DNA of 64,000 nt from Sphingobacterium sp. lm-10 (GCF_023554555.1 NZ_JAMJWC010000001.1:1240001-1304000); one strand, 5' to 3'; positions 7,857-18,132 are shown, numbered from the stretch's first letter. The notes: generated from the sequence alone by a model not told the origin. Numbers and translations: made by a program.

Positions 7857-8879
7857 TTATTCAGGAAGCTCGCGATTGGATCCCGGCTCCTCTGGTTTAT
7901 TAAGGTCTTTCTCCTCCTCTGTCAACGCCGCTGGTGGAATTTCTTTCACTTCTCGTTCGGTTTCCGTAAGTTCTACATGTACCGCAAACTCAGAAGGTTC
8001 AATTGGAACACCTCGAAAAGTTGCGTATTCTCGGGTATATACGGCGCCAAAATATAAAATTGCTGCCGTGTAGTACACCCATAGTAGTATCAATACAATA
8101 GCGCTTGCAGTGCCATAGGTTGATTCCGTGTCGGAGCTATCGATGTAAAACCCGATCCCAAAACGACCCAACACAAATAACAAAGCAGTAAATAATGCAC
8201 CTGATGATACTGTTTTCCAGGAAATCATTACATCTGGAAGTACCTTAAAGATTACAGCAAACAACAAAAAGACGACCCCGAAAGAAATCACGAGATTTAG
8301 GCCACTCACTAAAAAGACCGTACTGTCAGGCAAATATTGCTGTAACCTATCGGTAAATGCGAGTATGGCGCCGTTAATCACCAGCGTTACCACGAGCAAG
8401 AAACCCAAACCAATAACCAAGGAAGAGGATAGTAACCGATCTTTCAGCATCTTTAACCAGCCCTTTTTTACTTTCGGACGAACATGCCATATCTTATTAA
8501 TTGAGTTTTGGATATCCCCAAATACCGTCGTTGCACCAATTAGTAAGGTCACTGCACTGATCACTAATGCAATACTAGATTTTCCGGAAAGAGAAAGGTT
8601 TTTAATCACTTCCTGCACTTGTAAGGCAGCACTGGCACCGACTAAACCACTTAATTCTTGAAATACTTTTCCCTGAATAGCATCCTCTCCCAAGAAAATA
8701 CCCGCCAAGGAAATCATCAAAACTAGAATCGGCCCAAGAGAGAATACGGTATAATAAGCTAAAGAGGCACTATATTTTAAACAATCTTCCTCAGTGAACC
8801 CCATTCCGGAGTTTTTAAGAATTGAAAAATGGTCTTTAAACACATTTCGATTTTTTGAAGTAGGAGTATCAGCTGCCAT
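7857..8879 (-). CDS. YihY/virulence factor BrkB family inner-membrane protein
   Basis: A 340-residue integral membrane protein with about six hydrophobic segments. It carries the family markers ASLAYYTVFSLGPILVLMIS near the start, FGDIQNSINKIWHVRPK in the middle, and YGTASAIVLILLWVYYTAAILYFGA before the tail. The last 60 residues are charged and probably cytoplasmic. YihY family members were once called ribonuclease BN in error; their function is still unclear, with roles in envelope integrity or serum resistance proposed. It stands alone between two gene-poor stretches. Confidence 0.88.
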   Translation of the reverse strand: MAADTPTSKNRNVFKDHFSILKNSGMGFTEEDCLKYSASLAYYTVFSLGPILVLMISLAGIFLGEDAIQGKVFQELSGLVGASAALQVQEVIKNLSLSGKSSIALVISAVTLLIGATTVFGDIQNSINKIWHVRPKVKKGWLKMLKDRLLSSSLVIGLGFLLVVTLVINGAILAFTDRLQQYLPDSTVFLVSGLNLVISFGVVFLLFAVIFKVLPDVMISWKTVSSGALFTALLFVLGRFGIGFYIDSSDTESTYGTASAIVLILLWVYYTAAILYFGAVYTREYATFRGVPIEPSEFAVHVELTETEREVKEIPPAALTEEEKDLNKPEEPGSNRELPE

Positions 8880-9457
8880 AGTTATGTAGATGTAATGATT
8901 AAGTGCACTATATAATAGAACACATTGCTAATAACCTCTCACATCCAAAAAAGGTTCTATAATTCACAAAAAACATTCTACAGCAGTGTGGTCTGCCGAA
9001 GCAATAGATAATTGACTCTTGTTAATTATTGTTCACTGGCCGACGATAAGTGTTTAACGGAAAATCTGTCATTAAATTAAAAGATAAGGCTTTGTTTTTT
9101 TAAAATGTTAATCTTTCGTAATGGAGAAAATGCCGACAACATGTCTACTAGTTTAATAACTATTAACCCCACATTTGCTTTCTAGATAGGTACATCGCTT
9201 AAAAAATAATTCATAAAAGCTAAGATCCATAATGCTCAAAAGACCTCATATATTTTATTTTTGTTCTTCAAAGTAATCCGATTTACAAACATCTATGGAA
9301 GCTATGAGCTAAGTATGGTAACGCCGACAAAAATATGCCTTACCAACTGACTTGAGTATACAACTAAAATTAAATCTATTAATTTAGTAGATTTTAATTG
9401 CTTTTATGCGATAAATGACTAAATTTAACTTATCTAAACCAGAAAAACAGGAATACC
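8880..9457. other. Intergenic region upstream of ECF sigma operon
   Basis: 578 bp, AT-rich, between divergent genes. A perfect -7 box, TATTTTTG, lies at 9256-9263 but lacks a well-placed -33 TTG, so I do not call a promoter. No RNA gene or repeat was recognised. It probably contains the promoters of the sigma factor gene and of yihY. Confidence 0.45.
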
Positions 9458-10048
9458 TTGAATAATCCGCGGGTGGAATTGGCTGATCGTGAGCTTGTTG
9501 ACAAAATCAACGAGGGCGATCATCACGCTTTCGAAGAGCTTTTTACGCGTCACAAGCAGACCTTATACCGCCATGCCTTCCGCATGACTGGCGACACGGA
9601 ATTATGCAATGATATTATCCAGGATGTATTTCTGAGCATCTGGATGAAGCATGCCGACTGGCATATCCGCACCACTCCTCTGGCCTATTTGTATCAGGCT
9701 GTTCGACATAAGATACTGGATCACATCAGCCATGAAAAAGTTGTGAACCGCTACATGAGTGACATGCTGGACTTTCAGGAAACTGGTCATGTGTTTACCG
9801 ATGAGCACCTTTTAGAACAGGAGCTTTTACAACTAATCGAGCTAAACAAGGCTGAATTACCGAAGAGAACGAAAGAAATCTACGAATTAAACAAAGAACA
9901 GCAGCTTTCTTACAAGGAAATCGCCCAAAAACTATCCATATCCGAACATACGGTCAAAAAACAAGTACACAACGCCCTCCGTTACCTACGCACAAAGCTA
10001 GCGACACTGCTCTTTTCTCTTTTTTTATATATTATTTTCATTTTTTAG
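9458..10048 (+). CDS. ECF RNA polymerase sigma factor (SusCD-linked)
   Basis: A 196-residue sigma-70 family ECF factor. Region 2 (HAFEELFTRHKQTLYRHAFR through NDIIQDVFLSIWMK) contacts the -10 element. Region 4 (LSYKEIAQKLSISEHTVKKQ) is the -35-binding helix-turn-helix. The start is TTG at 9458, preceded by AGGA at 6-7 nt. The last 16 residues (LATLLFSLFLYIIFIF) are strongly hydrophobic, which is unusual for a soluble sigma factor and suggests membrane contact. It is first in an operon with FecR, SusC, SusD and TlpA. By analogy with FecI it should be released when the receptor binds substrate. Confidence 0.92.
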   Translation: MNNPRVELADRELVDKINEGDHHAFEELFTRHKQTLYRHAFRMTGDTELCNDIIQDVFLSIWMKHADWHIRTTPLAYLYQAVRHKILDHISHEKVVNRYMSDMLDFQETGHVFTDEHLLEQELLQLIELNKAELPKRTKEIYELNKEQQLSYKEIAQKLSISEHTVKKQVHNALRYLRTKLATLLFSLFLYIIFIF

Positions 10049-10116
10049 TACTCCCTTTCCTTTAGTTCCCCGTCATATCTATAACTAACCGTCAGCAATG
10101 CCGGACAACACGCCAG

Positions 10117-11127
10117 ATGGATATGGATAAAAATAAAATTCAGCAGCTACTGCAACGGCATCGTGAAGGCAAACCACTAAGCGCTGCCGAACGCCGCTGG
10201 CTAGATAGTTTTTACGTACACTATGCCAAAAGATCAACTCACCAGATCGATGATCTGGAACTTGACAAAAACTTATCCGGAATAGAAGCCACCATCAAAC
10301 GATCTCTTTCTCCCTATCGCATACCAAAAAGGAGATTTCGTTTTGCCGTGGCAGCGACATTTCTCGGTGGCCTGCTTATCCTTGGCTATTACCTGAATAC
10401 CTCCTTTGGTCAGCAGCTGGAGATTCAGCTACCCGATGGAGAGATGAGAGAAGTCATTTTGCCAGACGGTTCAAAAATCACCTTGAATGCTTCCAGCAAG
10501 CTAATTTATCCCAAATCTTTTGACAACAAGGCGGCGCGGGAAGTCACCCTTATCGGCGAGGCGTTTTTTGATATTGCCAGAAATGAACAACAACCTTTCC
10601 TCATCCACACGCCACGCATGGAGATCCGGGTGCTGGGCACGGCGTTTAACGTACGTGATTATCGAGAAGATCAACAGGCCGAGACATCGCTGATTCGAGG
10701 CAAAGTCGAAGTGTGGAAAGCTGGCCATGAAAAAACTAAGTTTGTCTTAAAACCGAAAGAGAAATTTGTACTCGAAGAACCGCGAACATTATCGCCGATC
10801 ACCGAGCAAAAAGCGCTACAGAAAAATCCCCAGATGGCGATCAATATCCAGTCGTTTGACATATCGGAGAAAGATGGCAACGCGATCGAAACCGAGTGGA
10901 TGGTAAAAAGAGTAACAATCGAGAACGAGTCACTTGCCCAGATTGCCCGCCGGCTAGAGCGGATATACGGGGTGAAAATCAGCATTAAAGATAAGGCCAC
11001 AGCCAATCAGGTCTACTCCGCGACATTTGATAATGAACCGATGGAGGATGTCTTGAAAGGGCTGCAGGCGGTGGCGTTTTTCCGATACCGGAAGAATGAA
11101 CAGGGGCATATCGAAATAGCTCAGTAG
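10117..11127 (+). CDS. FecR-family anti-sigma factor
   Basis: A 336-residue single-pass inner-membrane regulator. The cytoplasmic N-terminus (residues 1-73) should bind the sigma factor encoded just upstream. One membrane segment spans about residues 74-92. The periplasmic FecR domain carries DGSKITLNASSKLIYPKSF, EAFFDIARNEQQPF and TAFNVRDY. A C-terminal DUF4974-like segment (IARRLERIYGVKI) follows and resembles an STN fold able to meet the receptor's N-terminal domain. It lies 68 bp after the sigma gene and 27 bp before susC, completing a sigma/anti-sigma/receptor relay. Confidence 0.93.
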   Translation: MDMDKNKIQQLLQRHREGKPLSAAERRWLDSFYVHYAKRSTHQIDDLELDKNLSGIEATIKRSLSPYRIPKRRFRFAVAATFLGGLLILGYYLNTSFGQQLEIQLPDGEMREVILPDGSKITLNASSKLIYPKSFDNKAAREVTLIGEAFFDIARNEQQPFLIHTPRMEIRVLGTAFNVRDYREDQQAETSLIRGKVEVWKAGHEKTKFVLKPKEKFVLEEPRTLSPITEQKALQKNPQMAINIQSFDISEKDGNAIETEWMVKRVTIENESLAQIARRLERIYGVKISIKDKATANQVYSATFDNEPMEDVLKGLQAVAFFRYRKNEQGHIEIAQ

Positions 11128-11154
11128 CAAAAAACTAATAGCATCTATACATAT

Positions 11155-14100
11155 ATGAATAACAAACTACTTAACCTAAGCGGGACAGCGAGGCTGGCCG
11201 TCCTGTTGTCCATCTTTGCGTGTCTATTCGCGTCCCAACACGTCTATTCACAAACACAGAAATTGGATATTTCGATTAAAGACGGCCAACTGGAAGATGT
11301 GTTCAACACGATCAATGAGCAGAGCACCTACAAAATGTTTTACAGTAAAGATAAGCTCCCCAATAAAAAGATTAATCTGGTCGGGAAGCAACTAACGGTC
11401 AAAGAAGTGCTGCGCAGAGCCTTGGAAGGCAGCAACCTAACCTGGCAACTGATGAATAATGATATCATCGCGATCAAGGAGAATCAAAAATCGAAAATAC
11501 ACGTCACCGGGCAGGTGGTCAATGAAATGGGGGAACCATTAGCGGGCGTGTCTATTGTGATTAAGAATTACCAGAAAATGGATTACCGCAATGTACAGAC
11601 CAGCACGGCGACCGACGCCAACGGTATCTGGGGCATGTTGCTGGAGGAGGATAATGTGCCGTTGATATTCTCGTTTATCGGATATCAGAAAATAGAAATC
11701 CTGGCGAAAGACTTACCTAAAACCGCCGTTCCGATCAAGCTCGTACCGGAAAAAGGAAGTTTGGAGGAGATCGTCGTCATTGGCTATGGCACCACGACAC
11801 GCCGACTCAATACCGGATCTGTCGCTTCGATTACCGCAAAAGATATAGAATCACAACCCGTAGGTAATCCCCTTGCGGCGCTATCCGGTAGAATGCCCGG
11901 CGTGCTAATTGCGCAGAATAATGGCGTGCCTGGCAGTGCGGTGCAGGTGCAGATCAGAAATCAAGCTTCGCTAAGTGGCACCACGTCTGGATCTATTCCA
12001 CTGTATGTGGTGGATGGCGTTCCCTTCACCAATTTCAACGGGGGCGCTCCTGCTACAGATAACCTGAATGCCTTTGGTATCTCGGGTGCCTCTGGCGGAC
12101 TAAGTCCGTTCAACATGATTAATCCCGCAGATATTGAACGTATTGACATCTTGAAAGATGCGGATGCGACCGCCATATACGGAAGTCGGGGCGCAAATGG
12201 CGTAGTATTGATTACCACAAAAAAGGGTGTGTCGGGGCGCACACGTGTCGGGGTGAACTTTAATACCGGCATCACCGAAGTGAATCGCTTTATTCCCATG
12301 CTGAATTTACCTGACTACCTCACCCTGCGCAAAGAGGCTTTCGCAAATGATGGTGTCACGCCAACTACCGCGAATGCACCAGACCTGACAGTCTGGGATC
12401 AGGAGGCGGCCACCGACTGGCAAAAGCTTTTAATCGGAAATACCGGACATGTTACCGATGCACAGGCGAATCTGTCTGGTGGAAATGAATATACCCGCTT
12501 CTTTTTCAACTCGGGCTATCGGAGAGAAAGCACGGTGTTTTATGGAGACAGCGAAAATAGCCGTTTTACCTCCCGTTTAAACCTGGATCACAAATCCAGC
12601 GACGGTAAGTTTAACGCGGCTTTCTCGGTAAGCTATGCCAATGATCAGTCGAATATGCCGAGTTCGGATGTGTCTTCTTTCTACAACCTGGCGCCCAACT
12701 ATCCGATTTATAACGAAAATGGGACGTATTACTGGTTGCCTTCCTCCTTTGGTATCAGTAATCCGATAGCACTTTTGGACCGAAAATATATCGGCAAAAC
12801 CAATAACTTGATTTCAAATGCTAACCTAAGCTATAATATCGCACCCGGATTAGTCGCCAAGGCAAATTTTGGGTATACGATCACGCAGCTACAGCAAAAT
12901 AACCAAACGCCGTCTACGAGCTTAAACAATACCCTACCCACTACCTTAGGCACTTCTTCATTTTCGAATACCAAAGCGCAGAACTGGATCATCGAACCGA
13001 CCTTGAACTATAACAAGGCTATCGGCGACGGAAACCTAACGGCACTCGTAGGAACGAGCTTTCAGCAGAATTCTTCAGCCACCCAAACGACCAATGGCAC
13101 AAACTACAGCAATGACGCACTTCTTGGCTCACTGAATGCCGCAGGCTTGTTCACCGCGAATAACAACATGGTGGCCTATAAATATCATGCGATATTTGGT
13201 AAGCTCAATTATGAATGGCAAGAGAAATACCTGTTCAACGGGACATTCCGCCGGGATGGATCGTCGCGGTTCGGTCCAAAAAATCGCTTCGGAAATTTTG
13301 GCGCGGTGGGGATGGGCTGGATCTTCTCGAAAGAGGATTTTGTCGCCGACAATCTGAACTTCCTAAGCTTTGGTAAGCTACGTGGAAGCTTCGGTACCAC
13401 CGGAAATGATCAAATCTCCAACTATTTATATCTACAACTCTATTCTTCTTCCGCGGCGTATCTGGGAAATGCCACCATGAACCTGATCACCTTACCCAAC
13501 GAATTTATTCAATGGGAAACCACGCAAAAGCTAGAATTTGCACTGGATCTGGGCTTCCTGAAGGATCGGATTTTGTTTACCGCCAACTATTTCAGAAATC
13601 GATCCGGCGATCAGATTACGTCGGCAGGATTGCCCACACAGGTAGGGTACAACAGCTATACGTCGAATCTTCCAGCGGTGATTCAAAATACCGGACTGGA
13701 GCTTGATTTGAATACGACAAACATAGAAAGCAACGATTTCTCGTGGAAAACTTCGGTGAACTTCACCTTCTTCCGAAACAAGCTATTGGAGTTTCCGAAT
13801 CTGGAACAGTCTTTCTTTGCGAGCAGCTTCATCGTGGGCGAGCCGATTAATCTCGTTCGACTCTACAATTACCAAGGTGTGAATCCGGCAACGGGCGCCG
13901 CGATATATGAAGATCGCAATGGCGATGGAATTATCAGCCCAGATGATCGATACGTAGCAGATCTAGGCACCCCGTTTTATGGCGGCTTTAATAATACATT
14001 TACCTACAAAGGGTTTGAGCTCGGTGTCTTTTTCCAGTTCAACCACCGGTTTGGCGTGACCCGAATCCTCAATACCCGGCCGGGTGCGATGGTGAACCAG

Positions 14101-14484
14101 AACGATTACTGGCTGGGTCGCTGGACGCCGGAAAATACGGCATCGGACATTCCTGCGGCTACTACCACACCAGGCAATGCGCTGTATACCTCTTATAATC
14201 AATACACCAATTCCAATGCAGTATATGGCGATGCTTCTTACATCAAGCTTCGTTCGGTAAACTTGTCTTATCGCTTGCCTTCCAGCTGGCTTTCCAGCAC
14301 CAAATTATCCAATTGCAGCATCTTCGCCCAAGGGCAAAACTTATTTACCTGGGCCAAGAACAAATACGTGCTCGATACCGAAACTACGGTGCAAGGTGGC
14401 CCTTCCGGATTAGGCACAGGAACCATTGGACAGGTGCTGCCACCGCTTAGAACTATTGTCTTTGGATTTAACTGTCAATTTTAA
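11155..14484 (+). CDS. SusC/RagA TonB-dependent outer-membrane receptor (operon 1)
   Basis: An 1109-residue TonB-dependent transporter. After a signal peptide (about residues 1-33) comes an STN domain (about 36-105, KLDISIKDGQLEDVFNTINE), used in signalling to FecR. A carboxypeptidase-regulatory-like beta domain (about 115-200) follows, then the plug beginning with LEEIVVIGYGTTTRR and containing DADATAIYGSRGANGVVLI. The beta-barrel fills the rest and ends in aromatic FGFNCQF. It imports a nutrient across the outer membrane with the SusD lipoprotein encoded 8 bp downstream. The STN domain plus the upstream sigma/FecR pair indicate substrate-induced expression. The substrate is unknown, since no glycoside hydrolase or peptidase is in the operon. 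Confidence 0.95.
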   Translation: MNNKLLNLSGTARLAVLLSIFACLFASQHVYSQTQKLDISIKDGQLEDVFNTINEQSTYKMFYSKDKLPNKKINLVGKQLTVKEVLRRALEGSNLTWQLMNNDIIAIKENQKSKIHVTGQVVNEMGEPLAGVSIVIKNYQKMDYRNVQTSTATDANGIWGMLLEEDNVPLIFSFIGYQKIEILAKDLPKTAVPIKLVPEKGSLEEIVVIGYGTTTRRLNTGSVASITAKDIESQPVGNPLAALSGRMPGVLIAQNNGVPGSAVQVQIRNQASLSGTTSGSIPLYVVDGVPFTNFNGGAPATDNLNAFGISGASGGLSPFNMINPADIERIDILKDADATAIYGSRGANGVVLITTKKGVSGRTRVGVNFNTGITEVNRFIPMLNLPDYLTLRKEAFANDGVTPTTANAPDLTVWDQEAATDWQKLLIGNTGHVTDAQANLSGGNEYTRFFFNSGYRRESTVFYGDSENSRFTSRLNLDHKSSDGKFNAAFSVSYANDQSNMPSSDVSSFYNLAPNYPIYNENGTYYWLPSSFGISNPIALLDRKYIGKTNNLISNANLSYNIAPGLVAKANFGYTITQLQQNNQTPSTSLNNTLPTTLGTSSFSNTKAQNWIIEPTLNYNKAIGDGNLTALVGTSFQQNSSATQTTNGTNYSNDALLGSLNAAGLFTANNNMVAYKYHAIFGKLNYEWQEKYLFNGTFRRDGSSRFGPKNRFGNFGAVGMGWIFSKEDFVADNLNFLSFGKLRGSFGTTGNDQISNYLYLQLYSSSAAYLGNATMNLITLPNEFIQWETTQKLEFALDLGFLKDRILFTANYFRNRSGDQITSAGLPTQVGYNSYTSNLPAVIQNTGLELDLNTTNIESNDFSWKTSVNFTFFRNKLLEFPNLEQSFFASSFIVGEPINLVRLYNYQGVNPATGAAIYEDRNGDGIISPDDRYVADLGTPFYGGFNNTFTYKGFELGVFFQFNHRFGVTRILNTRPGAMVNQNDYWLGRWTPENTASDIPAATTTPGNALYTSYNQYTNSNAVYGDASYIKLRSVNLSYRLPSSWLSSTKLSNCSIFAQGQNLFTWAKNKYVLDTETTVQGGPSGLGTGTIGQVLPPLRTIVFGFNCQF

Positions 14485-14492
14485 TCACCACC

Positions 14493-15866
14493 ATGAAAAG
14501 CATCTTACATAAACATATTGTATCAGCAGCCATCGGGGCTACATTCGTGCTCACCACTTCTTGCGAAAAATTTGTTGAATTGGGCGCACCTCCCACACAA
14601 GTATTATCAGAAGAGGCTTTTCTTACGGATGCCTCCGCACGAAGTGTTATTCTCGGACTCTACGTCTCCGGCGTAGGCAACGTGGGCACCACGACTTTCT
14701 ATTCGGGTATGGCGGCAGATGACGTGCAATATAATGCGGCGGATGCCGGTTTGCTCGAGTTTGCTAACAACGGCCTGTTGAACACCAATAGCTATGTCAA
14801 TAACTTGTGGGGAAGCCTTTATCAGCTCGTCAAAAACACAAATAACAGTATCATCGGATTGGAAAAATCCGCCTCACTAACACCTGCTGTTAAAGAGCAG
14901 CTCCTGGGAGAAGCGAAGTTTATGCGGGCATACACCTACCTGTATTTAGTGAATTTATATGGCGATGTGCCGCTGCATTTGTTGGGTGATTTGGAGGTTT
15001 TTGAACAGGCGTCTTTAGGTAGGACATCCACCGATCTGGTGTATGCGCAGATCATCGCGGATTTAATTGATGCCGAAAGCAAATTGCCTGTGGCCTATGA
15101 AGGCACTTTTCGTGCAAGGGTAAATAAGCATGCCGCGAGCGCGCTATTGGCTCGGGTATATCTATACAGAAATGATTGGGAAAAGGCGGAGTTGCAAGCC
15201 ACTAAAGTCTTGCAGGCTACCGAATATGGTCTCCCGGCAACGACCAGCAACTTTACGAATACCAGCAGTGAGGTGATTTTCCAAATCGCCAATTTAAATG
15301 GCGTGACCACATTTGGCGCAAACTACATCACCGTGGCCAATGTGATCCCGGTATATACCTTGCGCGACGCCGTGTACGAAACGTTCGAAACTACGCCCGC
15401 AATCGATTTGCGAAGAACGAATTGGACGGTGCCAAAAACGGTATCCAACAAGGTTTATTATGCGATTTCAAAATATAAGGTATCTGCTGGCACAGGCAAT
15501 GAATATCACATCGTATTGCGTCTGGCAGAACAATATTTGATCCGCGCCGAAGCACGTGCTAACCGCAACAACCTCGCTGGTGCGAAGGAAGATACGGACG
15601 CCATTCGCACGCGTGCCGGACTGGGCGCACTACCTGCCACACTTACCCAGACGCAACTGCTCACGGCCATCGAGACAGAACGCTTACATGAATTTTTCGG
15701 AGAGTTTGGACACCGTTGGTTTGACTTGAAGCGAACTGGCCGCGCCACGGCAGTATTATCCCCCGTCAAGGCCGACTGGCAAGCCACGGACGTGCTATTT
15801 CCGATTCCGAATGCACAAATCCTACTAAACAATAATTTGGCCCAAAACCCGGGATATGAAAACTAA
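14493..15866 (+). CDS. SusD/RagB outer-membrane lipoprotein (operon 1)
   Basis: A 457-residue substrate-binding lipoprotein. Its signal peptide ends in the lipobox TTSC (Cys24). The mature part has the SusD N-terminal helical TPR region (LGEAKFMRAYTYLYLVNLYG), the C-terminal SusD block (LAEQYLIRAEARANRNN), and the terminal pattern FFGEFGHRWFDLKRTG ... QNPGYEN. SusD caps the SusC barrel and captures ligand at the cell surface. The size is at the short end, as for peptide- or small-molecule-type SusD proteins rather than large glycan binders. Translation is probably coupled to susC. Confidence 0.94.
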   Translation: MKSILHKHIVSAAIGATFVLTTSCEKFVELGAPPTQVLSEEAFLTDASARSVILGLYVSGVGNVGTTTFYSGMAADDVQYNAADAGLLEFANNGLLNTNSYVNNLWGSLYQLVKNTNNSIIGLEKSASLTPAVKEQLLGEAKFMRAYTYLYLVNLYGDVPLHLLGDLEVFEQASLGRTSTDLVYAQIIADLIDAESKLPVAYEGTFRARVNKHAASALLARVYLYRNDWEKAELQATKVLQATEYGLPATTSNFTNTSSEVIFQIANLNGVTTFGANYITVANVIPVYTLRDAVYETFETTPAIDLRRTNWTVPKTVSNKVYYAISKYKVSAGTGNEYHIVLRLAEQYLIRAEARANRNNLAGAKEDTDAIRTRAGLGALPATLTQTQLLTAIETERLHEFFGEFGHRWFDLKRTGRATAVLSPVKADWQATDVLFPIPNAQILLNNNLAQNPGYEN

Positions 15867-15912
15867 TGGATTTATCAATCCGTCCACTACAAAACATAGA
15901 AATATACATCAT

Positions 15913-17394
15913 ATGAAAAGCACATTATTTATTTCGTTTGCGCTAACGGCTAGTTTGAGTTACGCGCAACAGCAGTCCGAAAATGTATACCAGCGCCATC
16001 GCGGTATTCTGGAAAATGGAACGCTCGAACAAAAGGATTCATTAGCCAACGTCTTATTCAGCGACGTGAAAAACTTAAAAAAAGAAGAGGACTACCGAAC
16101 CACCATTAACATGCTCCGCGCTTTAGGCCATGAAGAGAATATGGAGACCGTGAGCAACACGGCAAAGAAAAAATTCCCCAAAGGCAGCTTAACCAGAGAC
16201 GCCTACATCACGGAGGTGTTTTACGAAGCCGAAGGGACGGCTGCCAAAGAGAAAGCCTATAAGGAGGTGGTCAAGAAATGGCCCGTAAAGAACTTCCCGG
16301 AGCAGGAGCTCACCTACGATTACCTACTAGCTAACCTGGCAGGCGCATTTGCAAAAGAAGAAAAGCCCCAAGAAGCGGTGCACTACCTGGAACAGATGCA
16401 CGAGCGTTTCTGGCGGGGAAATGGGTATCTGCCCGTGGGGCAAACCCTATTGGCAGCGGGCGACACGGTGTCTGCGGCCCCGTTGTTGAAGGTAGCAATG
16501 GATGACGCTTATTATTACATCAGCCTGCCGGAAGAACAAAAAGACAACAAAGCTAAGTTTGCGGCGATGGGATACGCGAGTTCTATGTCGGCATACGTCG
16601 GCATACTAGTGAATAGGGGCTCTTATGCCGAAGCACTGGATCTCATCGAAAAAGCGATGGATGTAGCGCCCGAACAGGCCGACGGCTTATCTACGGTGTA
16701 CTACAAATCACTGGTAGGTACTGGGCGAAAATTGGAAGGCTATAATGTGCTTACTAAACTGTATTCTAAGGGTCGATTTGATGTTGAAAACGATCTAAAA
16801 AACATGTACGCAGAATTGAACGGTTCTATGAATGGCTATGAGCGCTTCAACGCTGGCCTGAAACAAGAACTGGTGAAAACTATCCAAACGCATATTCAGG
16901 AGATGGCAACCTACAAAGCGGCTCCCGATTTTGAATTACTCAATTTGAAAGGCGAAAAAGTGAGTTTGGCTAGCTTGAAAGGCAAAGTGGTGGTACTAGA
17001 TTTCTGGGCAACCTGGTGTCAACCCTGTATCCGCTCTTTTCCGGGTATGAAGGCGGCTCAAGCACTATACGAAGACGACCAAGATGTACAGTTCTTATTT
17101 ATCAACACCTGGGAGCGCGACAAGGAATACAAGAAGAATGTCGTCTCCTTTATCGAGAAAAACAAGTACCCGTTCGAGGTATTGTATGACGATCAGAAAG
17201 ACCCACAAACCGGGGAAGTGTTGGCCGGAAAATTAGGCGTAAGGGGAATCCCCGCTAAATTCATCATCGACGCAGAAGGTCACATTCGTTACTTCCTGAC
17301 AGGGTCTACACCCAATGTGGATTATATAAAAATGGAAATGACAGAACTGATCGAAGCGGCGAAAAAGCCGTATAAGGAATTGGCCAAATCATAG
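15913..17394 (+). CDS. TlpA-like thioredoxin-fold lipoprotein/periplasmic protein
   Basis: Thiol-disulfide oxidoreductase-like protein of 493 residues. I chose ATG 15913 because a signal peptide (TLFISFALTASLSYAQQ) starts there; the frame also opens at 15856, overlapping susD. Residues about 20-330 are helical and repeat-like, with no recognised domain. The C-terminal 150 residues are a TlpA/AhpC-type thioredoxin domain with the active site WCQPC (Cys369 and Cys372) and the cis-proline loop GIPAKFI. It is last in uptake operon 1. Bacteroidota often attach such proteins to SusCD loci. A role in reducing imported disulfides or folding the uptake proteins is inference. Confidence 0.88.
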   Translation: MKSTLFISFALTASLSYAQQQSENVYQRHRGILENGTLEQKDSLANVLFSDVKNLKKEEDYRTTINMLRALGHEENMETVSNTAKKKFPKGSLTRDAYITEVFYEAEGTAAKEKAYKEVVKKWPVKNFPEQELTYDYLLANLAGAFAKEEKPQEAVHYLEQMHERFWRGNGYLPVGQTLLAAGDTVSAAPLLKVAMDDAYYYISLPEEQKDNKAKFAAMGYASSMSAYVGILVNRGSYAEALDLIEKAMDVAPEQADGLSTVYYKSLVGTGRKLEGYNVLTKLYSKGRFDVENDLKNMYAELNGSMNGYERFNAGLKQELVKTIQTHIQEMATYKAAPDFELLNLKGEKVSLASLKGKVVVLDFWATWCQPCIRSFPGMKAAQALYEDDQDVQFLFINTWERDKEYKKNVVSFIEKNKYPFEVLYDDQKDPQTGEVLAGKLGVRGIPAKFIIDAEGHIRYFLTGSTPNVDYIKMEMTELIEAAKKPYKELAKS

Positions 17395-17404
17395 GAGCTT
17401 ATCT

Positions 17405-17444
17405 TACCGTTATGGAGTTTTTTAGATAATCCTCCATAACGGTA
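17405..17444 (+). terminator. Terminator of uptake operon 1
   Basis: A perfect 13-bp inverted repeat (TACCGTTATGGAG / CTCCATAACGGTA) with a 14-nt loop, 10 bp after the TlpA-like stop. Only a short T-poor tail follows. It closes the sigma-to-TlpA unit. Confidence 0.8.
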
Positions 17445-17637
17445 TTAAAATTGATGAAATCTGATTTACTTAGACGGCAAACAATATCTATAATTGCCTT
17501 AGATATAATACATCTTCGGTAAATTCCTTTATAATGATTTCTCTGGGACATTAATAAAGTTATCGAACCATTTCAACATCTTAGTGATAGCCTAATTATG
17601 AGGCTACGTGTTTAAATATTAGTATCGGTTTCGCAAA

Positions 17638-18132
17638 CTACAACGATCCATCTTTCACCCTACCCTTTTCTCCAGAAGGCAATGCAACCCACTTCTCAAA
17701 CGCTTTTATTGCATCACTTGCACAAATGCGTTCAAATCTAATAGACTGATCTTCAATCTTGTTCTTTAATTCATCTGATATAAACTCGTCTCCAAACCCA
17801 GCCCATTCTGCATCTCGCTTTGTATTGCCATAATAAACATGAGTGATGTTTGCCCAATATATGGCACTCAGACACATTGGGCAAGGCTCCGCGCTTGTAT
17901 ATAATATGCAGCCACTCAAGTCTGGTTTACCAATCTTTTTTGCAGCAGCACGTATCGCGTTGATTTCGGCATGAGCGGTAGGATCACAATCCGATGTAAC
18001 AGAATTGCCTTTAGCACTCAATATCTTTCCATCTCTCACTATCACGCAGCCAAAAGGCCCTCCATTTAATGTTTTTAGGTTTTGTTCTGCAAGGGCTATA
18101 GCGCGATGCATGAATGTTTCGTGGTTTTCCAT
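17638..18132 (-). CDS. guaD: Guanine deaminase (CDA-type)
   Basis: A 164-residue cytidine-deaminase-fold enzyme that should convert guanine to xanthine in purine salvage or catabolism. The zinc site is HAE (His54-Ala-Glu56) and PCPMC (Cys84, Cys87). The blocks GGPFGCVIVRDGKI, YTSAEPCPMCLSAIYW and AEWAGFGDEFI match the short Bacillus-type GuaD rather than tRNA-adenosine deaminase TadA. The length agrees with that family (about 156). It is transcribed away from the FecR gene of uptake operon 2 and shares only a 164-bp intergenic region with it. Confidence 0.85.
   Translation of the reverse strand: MENHETFMHRAIALAEQNLKTLNGGPFGCVIVRDGKILSAKGNSVTSDCDPTAHAEINAIRAAAKKIGKPDLSGCILYTSAEPCPMCLSAIYWANITHVYYGNTKRDAEWAGFGDEFISDELKNKIEDQSIRFERICASDAIKAFEKWVALPSGEKGRVKDGSL

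Noticed and set aside
15856..15912. Extended N-terminus of the TlpA-like protein
   Set aside because: It overlaps susD and places 19 polar residues before a normal signal peptide, so the internal ATG at 15913 is preferred.
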